64,000 nucleotides of DNA, taken from assembly GCF_022374875.2 (NCBI RefSeq), contig NZ_CP092427.2, forward strand, positions 5,518,001-5,582,000, given 5' to 3'. The notes below the pieces were generated by a model. That model was given only the letters and a program-made list of their open reading frames with translations. It was not told the origin of the DNA and did not search any database. Source of the stretch: Mycolicibacterium rufum (lineage in GTDB: Bacteria; Actinomycetota; Actinomycetes; Mycobacteriales; Mycobacteriaceae). A program made the position numbers and the translations under genes. Below are positions 8,169 to 17,125 of the stretch, one piece after another; the first letter of the stretch is position 1; every line of letters starts with the position of its first letter.

Positions 8169-9040
8169 ACCAGGTCCTCCGTTCCCAGTGCCCTCGTGTA
8201 GAGCAGCACCCCGACGAGGATCAGCACCATCAGTCCGAGGCTCAACGCCGCGGCCGCCGGGTAGTCCTTGACGACGAGGAACTGTTTCTGGATCACGTTG
8301 CCGATCATCGTCGTCTGCGTGCTGCCCAGGTAGTCGGCGTTGATGAAGTCACCGACCGACGGGATGAACACCAGCATGCTGCCCGCCAGCACACCCGGCA
8401 TCGACAGCGGCAGGATGACCTTCCCGAAGCTGCGTCCGGCGCTGGAGTACAGGTCTTTCGACGCTTCGAGCAGCCGTGGGTCGATCTTCTCCAGGCTCAC
8501 GTACAGCGGCAGGATCATGAAGATGATCCAGTTGTAGGTCAGGCCGCCGATCACCGCCCAGCTGGTCGACAGCAGCCGTCCTTCACTGGGGAGCAGTCCG
8601 ATCGAACCCAGCGCGCTGACCACCCAACCCTCGTCGGCGAGGATCGTCTTCCACGCGATGGTGCGGATCAGGAACGTCACGAAGAACGGCAGGATCACCA
8701 ATCCGAGGATCAGGTTCTTGTACCTGCCCGCCTTGAACGCGATCACGTACGCCAGCGGGAACGCCAACAGCAGGCACAGGATCGTCGCGGTGAACGCGTA
8801 GCCGAACGACCGGAAGATCTGATCCTTGTAGAGCACGAAGGCGTCGCTGAAATTGCCGAAGTCCCAGTTGAATTCCAGCGTCGGCATGAACACCGATCCG
8901 CCCGTCGACGACAGCGAGGTTTGTGCCAGCGAGAAGAACGGGACGACGAAGAACACCGCGAGGTACACGAGCGCGGGCAGCACCATGAGGTACGGAGCGA
9001 TCTTGCTCCGCTGCCTGCTGCTACTGGCTACACCGGCCAT
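8165..9040 (-). CDS. potB: Spermidine/putrescine-type ABC transporter permease, PotB-like
   Basis: 291 residues, six membrane segments. An EAA loop (EASKDLYSSAGRSFGKVILP) near residue 190 contacts the ATPase. It begins 3 bp after the stop of the binding protein and overlaps potC by 4 bp, so the four genes form one tightly coupled operon on the minus strand. Confidence 0.88.
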   Translation of the reverse strand: MAGVASSSRQRSKIAPYLMVLPALVYLAVFFVVPFFSLAQTSLSSTGGSVFMPTLEFNWDFGNFSDAFVLYKDQIFRSFGYAFTATILCLLLAFPLAYVIAFKAGRYKNLILGLVILPFFVTFLIRTIAWKTILADEGWVVSALGSIGLLPSEGRLLSTSWAVIGGLTYNWIIFMILPLYVSLEKIDPRLLEASKDLYSSAGRSFGKVILPLSMPGVLAGSMLVFIPSVGDFINADYLGSTQTTMIGNVIQKQFLVVKDYPAAAALSLGLMVLILVGVLLYTRALGTEDLV

Positions 9041-9043
9041 CGG

Positions 9044-10228
9044 TCAGCCACCGGTGACGGCGGCGTACGCGGTGTTGTACTCCTGCGTCTGCTCGTCGGT
9101 CAGCGCGGCCCAGCCCTTGGAGTTGGCCAGCGTCTCCTTGGACGGGTTGATCAGCGGGTTCTTGGCCGCGGCCGGATCCACCTTCTCCAGTTCCTCGGTC
9201 ATGTCCGAGAGCACCGGCACGTACTGCACGAACGCCACCAGCTTCGCGTAGTTCGCCCGGTCGTAGACGTAGTTGATCCACGCCTCGGCGGCCTTCTGGT
9301 TCTGCGTGGTGTAGGGGATCACCATGGTGTCGACGAACGTGGTCGCGCCCGACTCGGGGACCACGAACTGCAGATCGGGGTTGTCGGCCTGCAGCTGCAC
9401 CACGTCACCCGAATACGCCTGTGCCACCGCGATATTGCCGGCGGCGAGGTCGTCGGCGTAGTCGTTGCCGGTGAACCGGCGGATCTGGCCCTTATCGTTC
9501 TGCTCCCGCACCAGGTCGACAGCCTTCTGCACGCTCTCGGTGGTCGGGTTCTCCGGTGAGTTGCCCTGGGACAGCATGATCATGCCGAGGCCGTCCTGAG
9601 CGTCGGAGAACAGGCTGACCCGGCCCTTGAACGCGGGATCCCACAGATCGTTGATGCTCTTGATGTCCCGGCCGGTGGCCGCCCGGTTGTAGGCCAGCCC
9701 GACGAGCCCGGACATGTAGGGGGCGGTGAACTTGCGGCCCGGGTCGACGCTCGCCTCGAGCAGATCGGGGCGGATGTTCTTCTTGTTCGGCACGCCCTCG
9801 TCGCTGATGTCGTTGAGCCAGCCGAGCTGGTGCAGGCGCACCGCCATGAACGACGTCGGCACCGCCAGATCGGCGCCGATGTCCTGCTTGCGCGACAGCG
9901 GCTCCTTGACCTTGGCGAACCACTGCTCGTTGTCGTTGAGGTCTTCCTTGTAATCGACGGTGATGCCCGAGGCCGTCTGGAAGGCGGCGACGAATCCGTC
10001 GGCCATGTACAGCGGCCAGTTCGAGATGCGCAGGGTGCCACTGGCCGGACCGCTGTCCTGGCTGCTCGAGCTCGCGGTGTTGCTGTCCGATCCACCGCAG
10101 GCGGCCAGGACGGACGAACCCAGGCCGAGGGCCGCAGCCGCCGCGGCGCTTCCGCCGAGGAAGCGGCGGCGCGAGGTGCGGCTGGCGGTCAGGTGGGCGA
10201 GGAGGTGGGGGTCGATCTCACGGGACAT
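9044..10228 (-). CDS. potD: Polyamine-type ABC transporter substrate-binding lipoprotein, PotD-like
   Basis: 394 residues from ATG 10228. The N terminus carries a twin-arginine signal (TSRRRFLGG) followed by a hydrophobic stretch and the lipobox LAAC, so the protein is Tat-exported and anchored as a lipoprotein. The mature part follows the PotD pattern, opening with TLRISNWPLYMADGF and carrying DLAVPTSFM and the YNRAATG segment. It captures the ligand outside the membrane and hands it to PotB/PotC. The start at 10228 (MSREID) is chosen over one 27 bp upstream because the signal peptide then has normal length. Confidence 0.88.
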   Translation of the reverse strand: MSREIDPHLLAHLTASRTSRRRFLGGSAAAAAALGLGSSVLAACGGSDSNTASSSSQDSGPASGTLRISNWPLYMADGFVAAFQTASGITVDYKEDLNDNEQWFAKVKEPLSRKQDIGADLAVPTSFMAVRLHQLGWLNDISDEGVPNKKNIRPDLLEASVDPGRKFTAPYMSGLVGLAYNRAATGRDIKSINDLWDPAFKGRVSLFSDAQDGLGMIMLSQGNSPENPTTESVQKAVDLVREQNDKGQIRRFTGNDYADDLAAGNIAVAQAYSGDVVQLQADNPDLQFVVPESGATTFVDTMVIPYTTQNQKAAEAWINYVYDRANYAKLVAFVQYVPVLSDMTEELEKVDPAAAKNPLINPSKETLANSKGWAALTDEQTQEYNTAYAAVTGG

Positions 10229-10302
10229 GGCGAGGGTGCCTTTCGTCGGCTCCAAAGAGGGGGAATGGGGTCGCGTGGGCGTCGTCGGCCCGAGGGGACG
10301 AG

Positions 10303-11505
10303 CTACGAGTCGTCGAGCATCTCCTCGAGATCCTCGGTGGTGGGGATGTCGTCGCCGGGCAACACCAGCGAGGCGTCGGGGGCCCAGCCCACATAAACCT
10401 GATCGCCGGGGCGCAGCATCGGCAGGTCCTGCTCGGGGCCGACGTGGGCGATCACCGTGGAATCGTCGGGGGCGGCCAGCGAGACCCGGAGCACCGGGCC
10501 CTGGAAGGTCAGGTCCTTCACGGTTGCGCGCACCGCGGCGACGTCGCCGGTGGGAGCATCCATCGACACCCGAACGCGCTCGGGACGCACCATCAGCGTC
10601 GCGTGCCCACCGGATTCGATCGTGGTCTCACCCGGGCGCGCCTTGAGCGTGGAACCGAGCACCTCGACCTCGACGTACTCGCGGTTGACCCGACCGGTCT
10701 GGCGGCCGGCCCACAGGTTGGCCTGCCCGATGAAGCTGGCCACGAACACCGTCGCCGGACGGTCGTAGATCTCGGTCGGGCTGCCGATCTGGTCGACGTT
10801 GCCGGCGTTCATGACCGCGATGCGGTCACTCATCGTCAGCGCCTCCTCCTGGTCGTGGGTCACGTAGATGAACGTGATCCCGACCTCGCGCTGGATGCGC
10901 TTGAGTTCGAACTGCATGGCGTGGCGCAGCTTGAGGTCCAGCGCTCCCAGCGGTTCGTCGAGCAGCAGCGCGCTGGGGTAGTTCACCAGCGCCCGGGCCA
11001 GCGCGACGCGCTGCTGCTGCCCGCCGGACAGCTGCGCGGGTTTGCGCTCGGCGAAGTCGGTCAGTCGCACGATCTCAAGCAGCTCGTCGACGCGCTTGCG
11101 GACCTCGCCCTTGTCCTTCTTCGCGCTGCGCGGCCCGTAGGCGACGTTGTCCCACACCGTCATGTGCGGGAACAGCGCGTAGTGCTGGAACACGGTGTTG
11201 ACGTTGCGCTTGTTCGGCGGCGTCTTCGACACGTCGCGGCCCTCGAGGCGGATCGCCCCTTCGGTCGGCGTCTCGAAGCCCGCGATCATGCGCAGGGTGG
11301 TCGTCTTCCCGCACCCGGACGGGCCGAGCATCGAGAAGAACTCGCCCTGGGCGATGGTGAAGTCGGCGTCGGCGACGGCGACGTAGTCCCCGAAGCGCTT
11401 CGTGACATGGTCGATCTCGATGACGGGGCCGCCCTTGGCTCGTGCGGTCTCGTGTCCCTGCGAACCGGAAGTCTGGTCTGCAGCGGTGGTGTGTGTGCCG
11501 GTCAG
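10303..11505 (-). CDS. potA: Polyamine-type ABC transporter ATPase, PotA-like (probable CTG start)
   Basis: 400 residues. Walker [10 protein letters not shown] near residue 61, signature LSGGQQQR, Walker [12 protein letters not shown], switch His in [11 protein letters not shown], then a C-terminal TOBE domain ([10 protein letters not shown]). The ATPase core needs about 58 residues upstream of the first ATG (11331), including the first beta strand [12 protein letters not shown]. No ATG, GTG or TTG occurs in frame over that stretch. A CTG at 11505 lies 6 bp after a perfect GGAGGA ribosome site and is the best start. It is the first gene of the operon and would energise PotB/PotC. Confidence 0.85.
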   Translation of the reverse strand: MTGTHTTAADQTSGSQGHETARAKGGPVIEIDHVTKRFGDYVAVADADFTIAQGEFFSMLGPSGCGKTTTLRMIAGFETPTEGAIRLEGRDVSKTPPNKRNVNTVFQHYALFPHMTVWDNVAYGPRSAKKDKGEVRKRVDELLEIVRLTDFAERKPAQLSGGQQQRVALARALVNYPSALLLDEPLGALDLKLRHAMQFELKRIQREVGITFIYVTHDQEEALTMSDRIAVMNAGNVDQIGSPTEIYDRPATVFVASFIGQANLWAGRQTGRVNREYVEVEVLGSTLKARPGETTIESGGHATLMVRPERVRVSMDAPTGDVAAVRATVKDLTFQGPVLRVSLAAPDDSTVIAHVGPEQDLPMLRPGDQVYVGWAPDASLVLPGDDIPTTEDLEEMLDDS

Positions 11506-11809
11506 GGCGGATCCTCCTCGAACGTCGGCCGTCGTGGCCGTCGTTAACCTTCGCCCATCACGCGGCCCTTCGCAAGCGATTCCGCAACGAATTTACATTC
11601 CGACAATGGAATCCTTCGCCGAACCGGTGATCGAAGGCGCGAATCCGCGAGAAATCGGTCGAATGGACGCGGCTCACCCTGGCCTGGCCGGAGCCCGGTC
11701 GGCTGGTGCGTTTCGCATTGTGTACAAGTCTGCCGCCGATCTGTGGGCTTCGTCGTCGTTTACCGATGTCGTCGTTTACCGATCCGAGCCGGCGGGGTAG
11801 TGGAAGGGC
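11506..11809. other. 304-bp divergent intergenic region with a 16-bp tandem duplication
   Basis: No convincing gene. The region separates the minus-strand pot operon from the plus-strand SRPBCC gene and must carry both promoters. It includes a locally AT-rich patch around 11570-11610. At 11752-11783, 27 bp before the SRPBCC start, GTCGTCGTTTACCGAT occurs twice without a gap. No clear -35/-10 pair could be fixed. Confidence 0.6.
11752..11783. repeat. Two perfect tandem 16-bp repeats
   Basis: GTCGTCGTTTACCGAT at 11752-11767 and again at 11768-11783. The position just upstream of the SRPBCC gene makes either a duplicated regulator half-site or simple slippage possible. Confidence 0.75.
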
Positions 11810-12250
11810 ATGGCGGCAGTCGACGTAGCAGTGACCTCTTCCCTGAGCCCCGAGCGCGCATGGTCGCTGGCGTCGAACCTGGGCCGGTTCGACGAATGGT
11901 TGACGATCTTCGGCGGCTGGAAGAGCCCGGTGCCCGACGAGATCGACGTCGACACGCAGGTGTCGTCGCTGATCAAGGTCAAGGGCTTCCGCAACATCAT
12001 CCACTGGCGGGTTACCCGCTACGACGAACCCAAGGAAATCGAGCTGCTCGGCAACGGGCGCGGCGGAGTGTGCATCGCGCTGACGCTGCAGGTCGAACCC
12101 GACGGTCGCGCCGACGCCCAGGGCTCACGGTTCCGCGTGGTCGCCGACCTGTCCGGCGGCCTGCTGAGCACCCCGGTCGGTGCGGTGGTGGCCCGGGTGA
12201 TCAAAGGCGACGTGCGCCGGTCGGTGTGCAACCTCGCCGAACTGAGCTGA
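11810..12250 (+). CDS. SRPBCC (START-like) protein of the Rv0910 family
   Basis: 146 residues. A helix-grip fold is indicated by SLSPERAWSLASNLGRFDEWLT at the N terminus, VSSLIKVKGFRNIIHW in the middle and the C-terminal helix VGAVVARVIKGDVRRSVCNL. The closest known type is M. tuberculosis Rv0910, described as the toxin of an Rv0909/Rv0910 pair. No small antitoxin-like gene lies next to it here, so the toxin role is uncertain and lipid or hydrophobic-ligand binding is an alternative. Confidence 0.75.
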   Translation: MAAVDVAVTSSLSPERAWSLASNLGRFDEWLTIFGGWKSPVPDEIDVDTQVSSLIKVKGFRNIIHWRVTRYDEPKEIELLGNGRGGVCIALTLQVEPDGRADAQGSRFRVVADLSGGLLSTPVGAVVARVIKGDVRRSVCNLAELS

Positions 12251-12270
12251 CCTGCTCGACCTGCGTCGCC

Positions 12271-12465
12271 GGTCTAGCCCCATTGGACCGACTCCTCAAC
12301 GCGGCTCGTGCCTCGCCGCTTGATCGTCGTCGGTCTAGCCCCGTTGGACCGACTCCTCAACGCGGCTCGTGCCTCGCCGCTTGATCGTCGTCGGGTCTAG
12401 CCCCATTGGACCGACTCCTCAACGCGGCTCGTGCCTCGCCGCTTGATCGTCGTCGGTCAGCCCCA
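12271..12465. repeat. Tandem repeat: three copies of a 61-62 bp unit plus a partial fourth
   Basis: Units start at 12271, 12332 and 12394 with GGTCTAGCCCC and differ at only two positions (one A/G substitution, one inserted G). A truncated fourth unit begins at 12455. Each contains GCGGC-9nt-GCCGC, able to form a short hairpin. The array fills the gap between the convergent SRPBCC and MFS genes, and the MFS stop codon lies in the partial copy. It resembles a mycobacterial VNTR/MIRU-type locus and may also act as a bidirectional terminator. Confidence 0.85.
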
Positions 12466-13902
12466 CTCGTGGTTCATCGCGCGCGATTCGTAGCGCGCCT
12501 CCTCGGATTCCGGGACGCGGCCGGCCCGTGGCCGGGACAGGGCGATCAGCACCATCGCGAGGAACGCCGTCGCCGCCCCCGCGAGGAAGATCGCGACGAA
12601 GCTGCTCTCCATCGGCACGCCGGCGGCGCCCGTGCGCCCGAGGAGCACGGCCACCACGGCCGCCGCGGTGGAGCTGCCGACGGTCCTGGCGATGGCGTTC
12701 ATGCCGGTGGCCACGCCGGTCTCGCCCGCGTCACTGTCTCCGACGACCAGCGCGGGTAGCGCGCCGTAGCCGAGGCTGATGTACGCGTTGGCCAGCACGC
12801 TGGCGGTGATCACCTGCCAGGGCGCGGAGTGCACGAAGGCCGCGAGCGTGAAACCGACGATTCCGGCCAGCGCGGCGACGACGAGGACCGGCCGGGCGCC
12901 GAAGCGGTCGATGAAGCGCCCGCTGACGAGCGCGATGACGAACCCGGTGAGGGCGCCGGGCAACAGATACACCACCGAGGCCTGCAGCACCGTCGCGCCG
13001 AAGCCGTAGCCGTCCGGATCGGCGGGGTCGCGCGGCATCTGGACGAACTGGGTCAGGCCGAGGAACGCGAAGTACAGGCCCATGCCGACGAACACCGTGG
13101 CGATGTTGGTGAACAGCATCGACCGGCGGGCCAGCATCGCGGTGGACACCAGCGGCTGGGCGGCGCGGCGTTCCCATACCCACCAACAGACCAGGATCGC
13201 GAGGCCCCCGCCGAGGCTGGCCACGGTCCGCGGCGAGGCCCAGCCCCACGAATGTCCCTGGGTGATCGACAGCAGAACCGCCGACAACCCGGCCGCCAGG
13301 CCGAGCGCGCCGAGCCAGTCGATCGATCCGGCCGCGGAGCGCGGCCGGTTCGGGACGACGGCCACCACGATCGCGATGACCAGCACGGTGAAGCCGGTGG
13401 TCAGCCAGAACACCCGGTGATACCCGGCGTCCCCGCTCATCAGCAGCCCCACCACGACCAGACCGGTTCCGCCGCCGAAGCCCAGCGTGCCGGAGAGCAC
13501 CGCCATCGCCGAGCTCATCCGGTCCTCGGGCAGCTCCTCGCGCAGGATCGCGATACTGATCGGGTACAGCGCGAACGACGCCGCCTGCAGCACCCGCGCC
13601 ACGATCAGCAGCGGCAGCGACGCCGTCGTCGCCGCCAGCAGCGACCCGGCCAGCACCACGGCGAGCACCGTCAGGAGGACGCGCTTCTTGCGGTGCAGGT
13701 CGGCCAGCCTGCCGATCAGCGGGGTGGCTGCCGCCGCGGCGAGGAGGTTCGCGGTCACCGCCCAACTGACCGCGACCGTCGATGCGCCGAGCTGGTCGGC
13801 GATGACGCCGAGCACCGGCACGACCGCCGTCTGCAGCACCGCGACGGTGAGCACCACCACGCTGAGGCCGACGACCAGAAGGCGGGGCTGCTTCACTGCC
13901 AC
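12457..13902 (-). CDS. MFS transporter (EmrB/QacA-like, 14-TMS type)
   Basis: 481 residues from GTG 13902. Many hydrophobic segments are present, and motif A (GRLADLHRKKRV) is near residue 70. The overall pattern is that of 14-helix proton-driven drug exporters. The start GTG has GGAG 6 bp upstream; upstream in-frame codons would overlap the neighbouring gene and are rejected. The C terminus is soluble and runs into the edge of the tandem repeat. Substrate unknown. Confidence 0.87.
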   Translation of the reverse strand: MAVKQPRLLVVGLSVVVLTVAVLQTAVVPVLGVIADQLGASTVAVSWAVTANLLAAAAATPLIGRLADLHRKKRVLLTVLAVVLAGSLLAATTASLPLLIVARVLQAASFALYPISIAILREELPEDRMSSAMAVLSGTLGFGGGTGLVVVGLLMSGDAGYHRVFWLTTGFTVLVIAIVVAVVPNRPRSAAGSIDWLGALGLAAGLSAVLLSITQGHSWGWASPRTVASLGGGLAILVCWWVWERRAAQPLVSTAMLARRSMLFTNIATVFVGMGLYFAFLGLTQFVQMPRDPADPDGYGFGATVLQASVVYLLPGALTGFVIALVSGRFIDRFGARPVLVVAALAGIVGFTLAAFVHSAPWQVITASVLANAYISLGYGALPALVVGDSDAGETGVATGMNAIARTVGSSTAAAVVAVLLGRTGAAGVPMESSFVAIFLAGAATAFLAMVLIALSRPRAGRVPESEEARYESRAMNHEWG

Positions 13903-13943
13903 GCCGGCTCCGATCGTTAGCCCATCTTGATGATTCGGTTCGA

Positions 13944-15131
13944 TTATGGCGTCCCGCCCAGCAGCGCCGCCAACCGGTCGAGGGGCAGGCGCGGCGAGCG
14001 GTGGCCGTCGCGGCCGGTCATGTCGTCGTTGACGATCAGCGCGTTGAGGACGGCCTCCTCCACGCTCTGCACGACCGCGGCGTACAGCGGGTCCATCCGG
14101 CCCCACGGCACGAAGCTGATCGAGCCGAGTTCGTCCGCACCAACGGGGCCGAGCGGGAACGCGCTCTCCAACGCGGGGACGTCCGCGGTGGAGAACGCCA
14201 GGAAGATGTCACCGGAGAAGTGGCTGCCCGTGGTCCCGGTGCGGGCCAGCCCGAGCGGCACCCGCCGCGCCAGCGCTTCGCACTGTCCAGGCAACAGCGG
14301 AGCGTCGGTGGCGATGACCGCGACCACCGAGCCCGCCCCCGGCGGCGCACCGGACAGGTCCCGGGCGAACCAGTCGCCGTCGAGCGGATTGTCGTCGAGC
14401 AGGTGGGCACCGACGCGGCGCCCCGCGACGGTCAGTTCGGCCCGCGACCCGAAGTTCGCCTGGACGAACGCGGCGACAGTGAAGGTGCGCGTGCCGAAGG
14501 GGACGCGGCGCGACGCGGTGCCGTTGCCGCCCTTGAAGTCGTAGCAGTTCATTCCGGTGCCGCCGCCGACGGAACCCTCGGCGACGGGTCCGCCGGCCGC
14601 CGCGTCGAGCGCCGCCTCGACATGCTCGGGGCGGACGTGCTCGCCGTTGATGTCGTTGAGGTAGCCGTCCCAGGTCTCGGTGCACACCGGGAGCAGCCAT
14701 TGCCGGGCCAGCCGGGGCGCGACCGTGTTCACCCAGCGCACCACGCCGGTGTGGCAGGCGCCGATGGCGTGGGTGTTCGACAGCACCACCGGCAGGGTGA
14801 AGGCGCCGATCTCGTCGATCCAGGTGGTGCCGGTCATCTCGCCGTTGCCGTTGAGCGAGTACCAGCCCGCCGCGCACGGCGCACCGACACCGGCCCTTCC
14901 GCGGGGCAGGATCGCGGTGACCCCGGTGCGGACCGGCCCTCGCCCCACGACGAGGGGACCGTCGCCGTCGATCAGCGTCGTCACCCCGACCTCGACGCCG
15001 GCGACGTCGGTCAGCGCGTTGAGCGGTCCTGGCGTTCCGTCGAACTCGATGCCGAGACCCCGTGCACGTGGTCGGCCGTCGGGGGTATGGGTCGCTGGGT
15101 CGGTCGGGACAGTCCCGTCGGAGTCGGTCAC
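13944..15131 (-). CDS. P1/DmpA-family autoproteolytic peptidase
   Basis: 395 residues. This N-terminal-nucleophile family includes DmpA aminopeptidase, BapA beta-peptidases and the nylon hydrolase NylC. The precursor cleaves itself before the nucleophile. The Gly228-Ser229 bond in QANFGSRAEL matches the DmpA Gly-Ser cleavage site, giving alpha and beta chains of about 228 and 167 residues. Other family blocks seen are DVAGVEVGVTT, GGTGMNCYDFKGG and SNTHAIG. It starts at GTG 15131 and lies 41 bp upstream of the MFS gene on the same strand. It probably releases N-terminal residues or hydrolyses amides; the physiological substrate is unknown. Confidence 0.85.
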   Translation of the reverse strand: MTDSDGTVPTDPATHTPDGRPRARGLGIEFDGTPGPLNALTDVAGVEVGVTTLIDGDGPLVVGRGPVRTGVTAILPRGRAGVGAPCAAGWYSLNGNGEMTGTTWIDEIGAFTLPVVLSNTHAIGACHTGVVRWVNTVAPRLARQWLLPVCTETWDGYLNDINGEHVRPEHVEAALDAAAGGPVAEGSVGGGTGMNCYDFKGGNGTASRRVPFGTRTFTVAAFVQANFGSRAELTVAGRRVGAHLLDDNPLDGDWFARDLSGAPPGAGSVVAVIATDAPLLPGQCEALARRVPLGLARTGTTGSHFSGDIFLAFSTADVPALESAFPLGPVGADELGSISFVPWGRMDPLYAAVVQSVEEAVLNALIVNDDMTGRDGHRSPRLPLDRLAALLGGTP

Positions 15132-15252
15132 ACGGGAATCATCGCAACACCGTGGCCACTGCGCCGGGGCGAGCCGGTTCCCCGCGCGGGGTCGGGCACG
15201 GCAGACTGAACGGGTCCGGCGGCCCAGACCCGTCGGCGGAAAGGGTTCACCG

Positions 15253-15735
15253 ATGCGCCTGCTCACTCTCGCCAAGACCGCCGGGGCCGCGTTCACCGCC
15301 GCCGCGCTCGGTGGACTGGCGACCGCGCCCGCCGTCCAGTCGCCGTGGTACCGGCGGCTCGAGAAGCCGGGCTTCCAGCCGCCGAAGCAGGCCTTCCCGA
15401 TCGCGTGGAACATCCTCTACACCGACATCGCGGTCGTGTCCGCATCGACGATCGACACCCTCAACGACCGCGGTGAGACCGCGCAGGCGCAGGCCTACAC
15501 CCGGGCGCTGGCCGCGAACCTGGCGCTCAACGCCGGCTGGAGCTGGATCTTCTTCAACCGGCGCCGGCTGGGCCCCGCCTCGGTGGTGGCCGGCGCGCTG
15601 GCGGTCAGCAGCGCCGACCTGGCGAGGCGCGCCGCGGCGGTGAATCCCGCTGCGGGAGCGGCACTGTCGGCCTACCCGCTGTGGTGCACCTTCGCGACGG
15701 TGCTGTCGACGCGCATCTGGCAGCTCAACCGCTGA
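15253..15735 (+). CDS. TspO/MBR-family membrane protein
   Basis: 160 residues with five hydrophobic segments. The family signature is visible as WYRRLEKPGFQPPKQAFPIAW near residue 33, followed by NLALNAGWSWIFF. TspO proteins bind tetrapyrroles such as protoporphyrin IX and are linked to stress and heme handling. It starts at ATG 15253, and the PsiE-like gene follows 10 bp after its stop, so the two are probably co-transcribed. Confidence 0.87.
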   Translation: MRLLTLAKTAGAAFTAAALGGLATAPAVQSPWYRRLEKPGFQPPKQAFPIAWNILYTDIAVVSASTIDTLNDRGETAQAQAYTRALAANLALNAGWSWIFFNRRRLGPASVVAGALAVSSADLARRAAAVNPAAGAALSAYPLWCTFATVLSTRIWQLNR

Positions 15736-15745
15736 CGCGCCGGCC

Positions 15746-16264
15746 ATGGCGAAACAGTCCGAGCAGGGGCAGGAGGAACGTCAGCGTCTCGCCGACCGGA
15801 TCCTGAGCGCGCTCGAGGACGTCATCTACTGGGCCATCGCGGTGATGCTGGTCGTGGGCTCCGGCGCTCTGCTGGTCAGCCAGTTCAACACCATGCTGCG
15901 GCTGCGCAGCACGCCGGCGAACACGATCATGCTCGAGATCCTCGACGGCCTCCTGCTGATCTTCATCTTCGTCGAACTGCTCTATGCGGTGCGGACGTCG
16001 CTGCGCTCCCACGAGATCGTCGTGGAACCCTTCCTGATCGTCGGCATGCTGGCCGGCATCAAGGAGATCGTGGTGCTCTCCGTCGAGGCGGCCACGTTGC
16101 TCACGAAGGGCCCGGAGTTCGCCCGCGCCGTGGTGGAGATCGGCGTGCTGGGCGGCGTGGTGCTCGTCCTCGCCGTGGCGGCATTCATCCTGCGCGGCCG
16201 CACCATTCGTCGGGAGGACCCCGGCGAGCGGGTCATCGAGGAGGAGGCTGAACGCGCCGACTGA
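15746..16264 (+). CDS. PsiE-family (phosphate-starvation-inducible type) membrane protein
   Basis: 172 residues. Four predicted membrane helices lie at about residues 28-50, 68-88, 100-120 and 132-150, between charged termini. The loop RTSLRSHEIVVEPFLIVGMLAGIKE is the conserved core of PsiE proteins. In E. coli psiE is controlled by PhoB and cAMP-CRP, but its function is unknown, and no Pho box was recognised here. It follows tspO by 10 bp. Confidence 0.8.
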   Translation: MAKQSEQGQEERQRLADRILSALEDVIYWAIAVMLVVGSGALLVSQFNTMLRLRSTPANTIMLEILDGLLLIFIFVELLYAVRTSLRSHEIVVEPFLIVGMLAGIKEIVVLSVEAATLLTKGPEFARAVVEIGVLGGVVLVLAVAAFILRGRTIRREDPGERVIEEEAERAD

Positions 16265-16309
16265 CAGTCGACGCGTTCGCGCACCGCACACACACGGAGG
16301 GACACCCCA

Positions 16310-17125
16310 GTGGCAGACGCCGCGCACTTCACCGTGGTCGACGACGGCTTCCGTCCGACCCGGTTCGCCCAGAGTCACTGGGGCGACGATCACCTCAACG
16401 GCCCGGCGATCGTCGGCCTGGTCGCCCGGCACCTCCAGCTCGAGTGCGGAGCAACCGATTTCCACCCTGCCCGGTTGACCGTCGACCTGTTCCGGGCGGC
16501 TCGCAACGTGCACACCACCCTCGAGGTCACGGTGATCCGCGCGGGCCGGCGCGTGCACAGCGCGCAATGCGACGTGGTCCAGGAGGGCCGGGCCGTCGCG
16601 CGGGCGACGCTGGTCCAGTACCGGCGCTCCGCGCCGCCCCCGGGCCGACTGTGGCACTCGGACAACAGCTTTCCCGAGCCGCCCCCGCCGGACGGCTCGG
16701 TGCTGCCGTTCGTCGGCAGCGACGCCGCGGGCTGGACCCGATCACCGGCCGGTCATCAGAACAACTCCCGCAAGCGGTTCTTCAACGACGGAATCCGCGT
16801 CGTCGACGGGGAAGCCAATTCACCGTTCGTGCGTGCGGCGATGGTGGCCGAGGCGACCAGTCTGGTCACCAATCTCGGCACCGCGGGCGTCGGCTACATC
16901 AACGGCGACCTCACGGTGGCGCTGTCCCGCCTTCCGGTCGACGAGTGGATCGGCATCCAGGCCGACTCCCACCACGCCGCCGACGGCATCGCGGTCGGCA
17001 CGGCGACGCTGTTCGACGGTCAGGGCGCCTTCGGTTCCGCCATGACGACGGCGATCGCCAATCCCGCCGCGCAGATCGACTTCTCGACTCGTGAGTTCGG
17101 GGTGAGCGACCTCAACTACGAGTAG
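16310..17125 (+). CDS. Acyl-CoA thioesterase family protein (double hotdog)
   Basis: 271 residues from GTG 16310 with GGAGGG upstream. Two hotdog-like halves are visible: an N-terminal half with SHWGDDHLNGPAIVGLVARH and LTVDLFRAARN, and a C-terminal half with GDLTVALSRLPVDEWIGIQ and a GTATLFDGQGAFGSA ending. This is the TesB-like fold of mycobacterial proteins annotated as thioesterases. It would hydrolyse acyl-CoA; chain length is unknown. It is convergent with, and ends within, the 3' end of the ornithine hydroxylase gene. Confidence 0.78.
   Translation: MADAAHFTVVDDGFRPTRFAQSHWGDDHLNGPAIVGLVARHLQLECGATDFHPARLTVDLFRAARNVHTTLEVTVIRAGRRVHSAQCDVVQEGRAVARATLVQYRRSAPPPGRLWHSDNSFPEPPPPDGSVLPFVGSDAAGWTRSPAGHQNNSRKRFFNDGIRVVDGEANSPFVRAAMVAEATSLVTNLGTAGVGYINGDLTVALSRLPVDEWIGIQADSHHAADGIAVGTATLFDGQGAFGSAMTTAIANPAAQIDFSTREFGVSDLNYE

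Noticed and set aside
11810..12250. A toxin-antitoxin pair around the Rv0910-like gene
   Set aside because: No small antitoxin-like gene is adjacent on either side; only the possible toxin half is present.
12271..12465. The 61-bp repeat array as a CRISPR
   Set aside because: Units are contiguous with no unique spacers, and there are no cas genes in the window.
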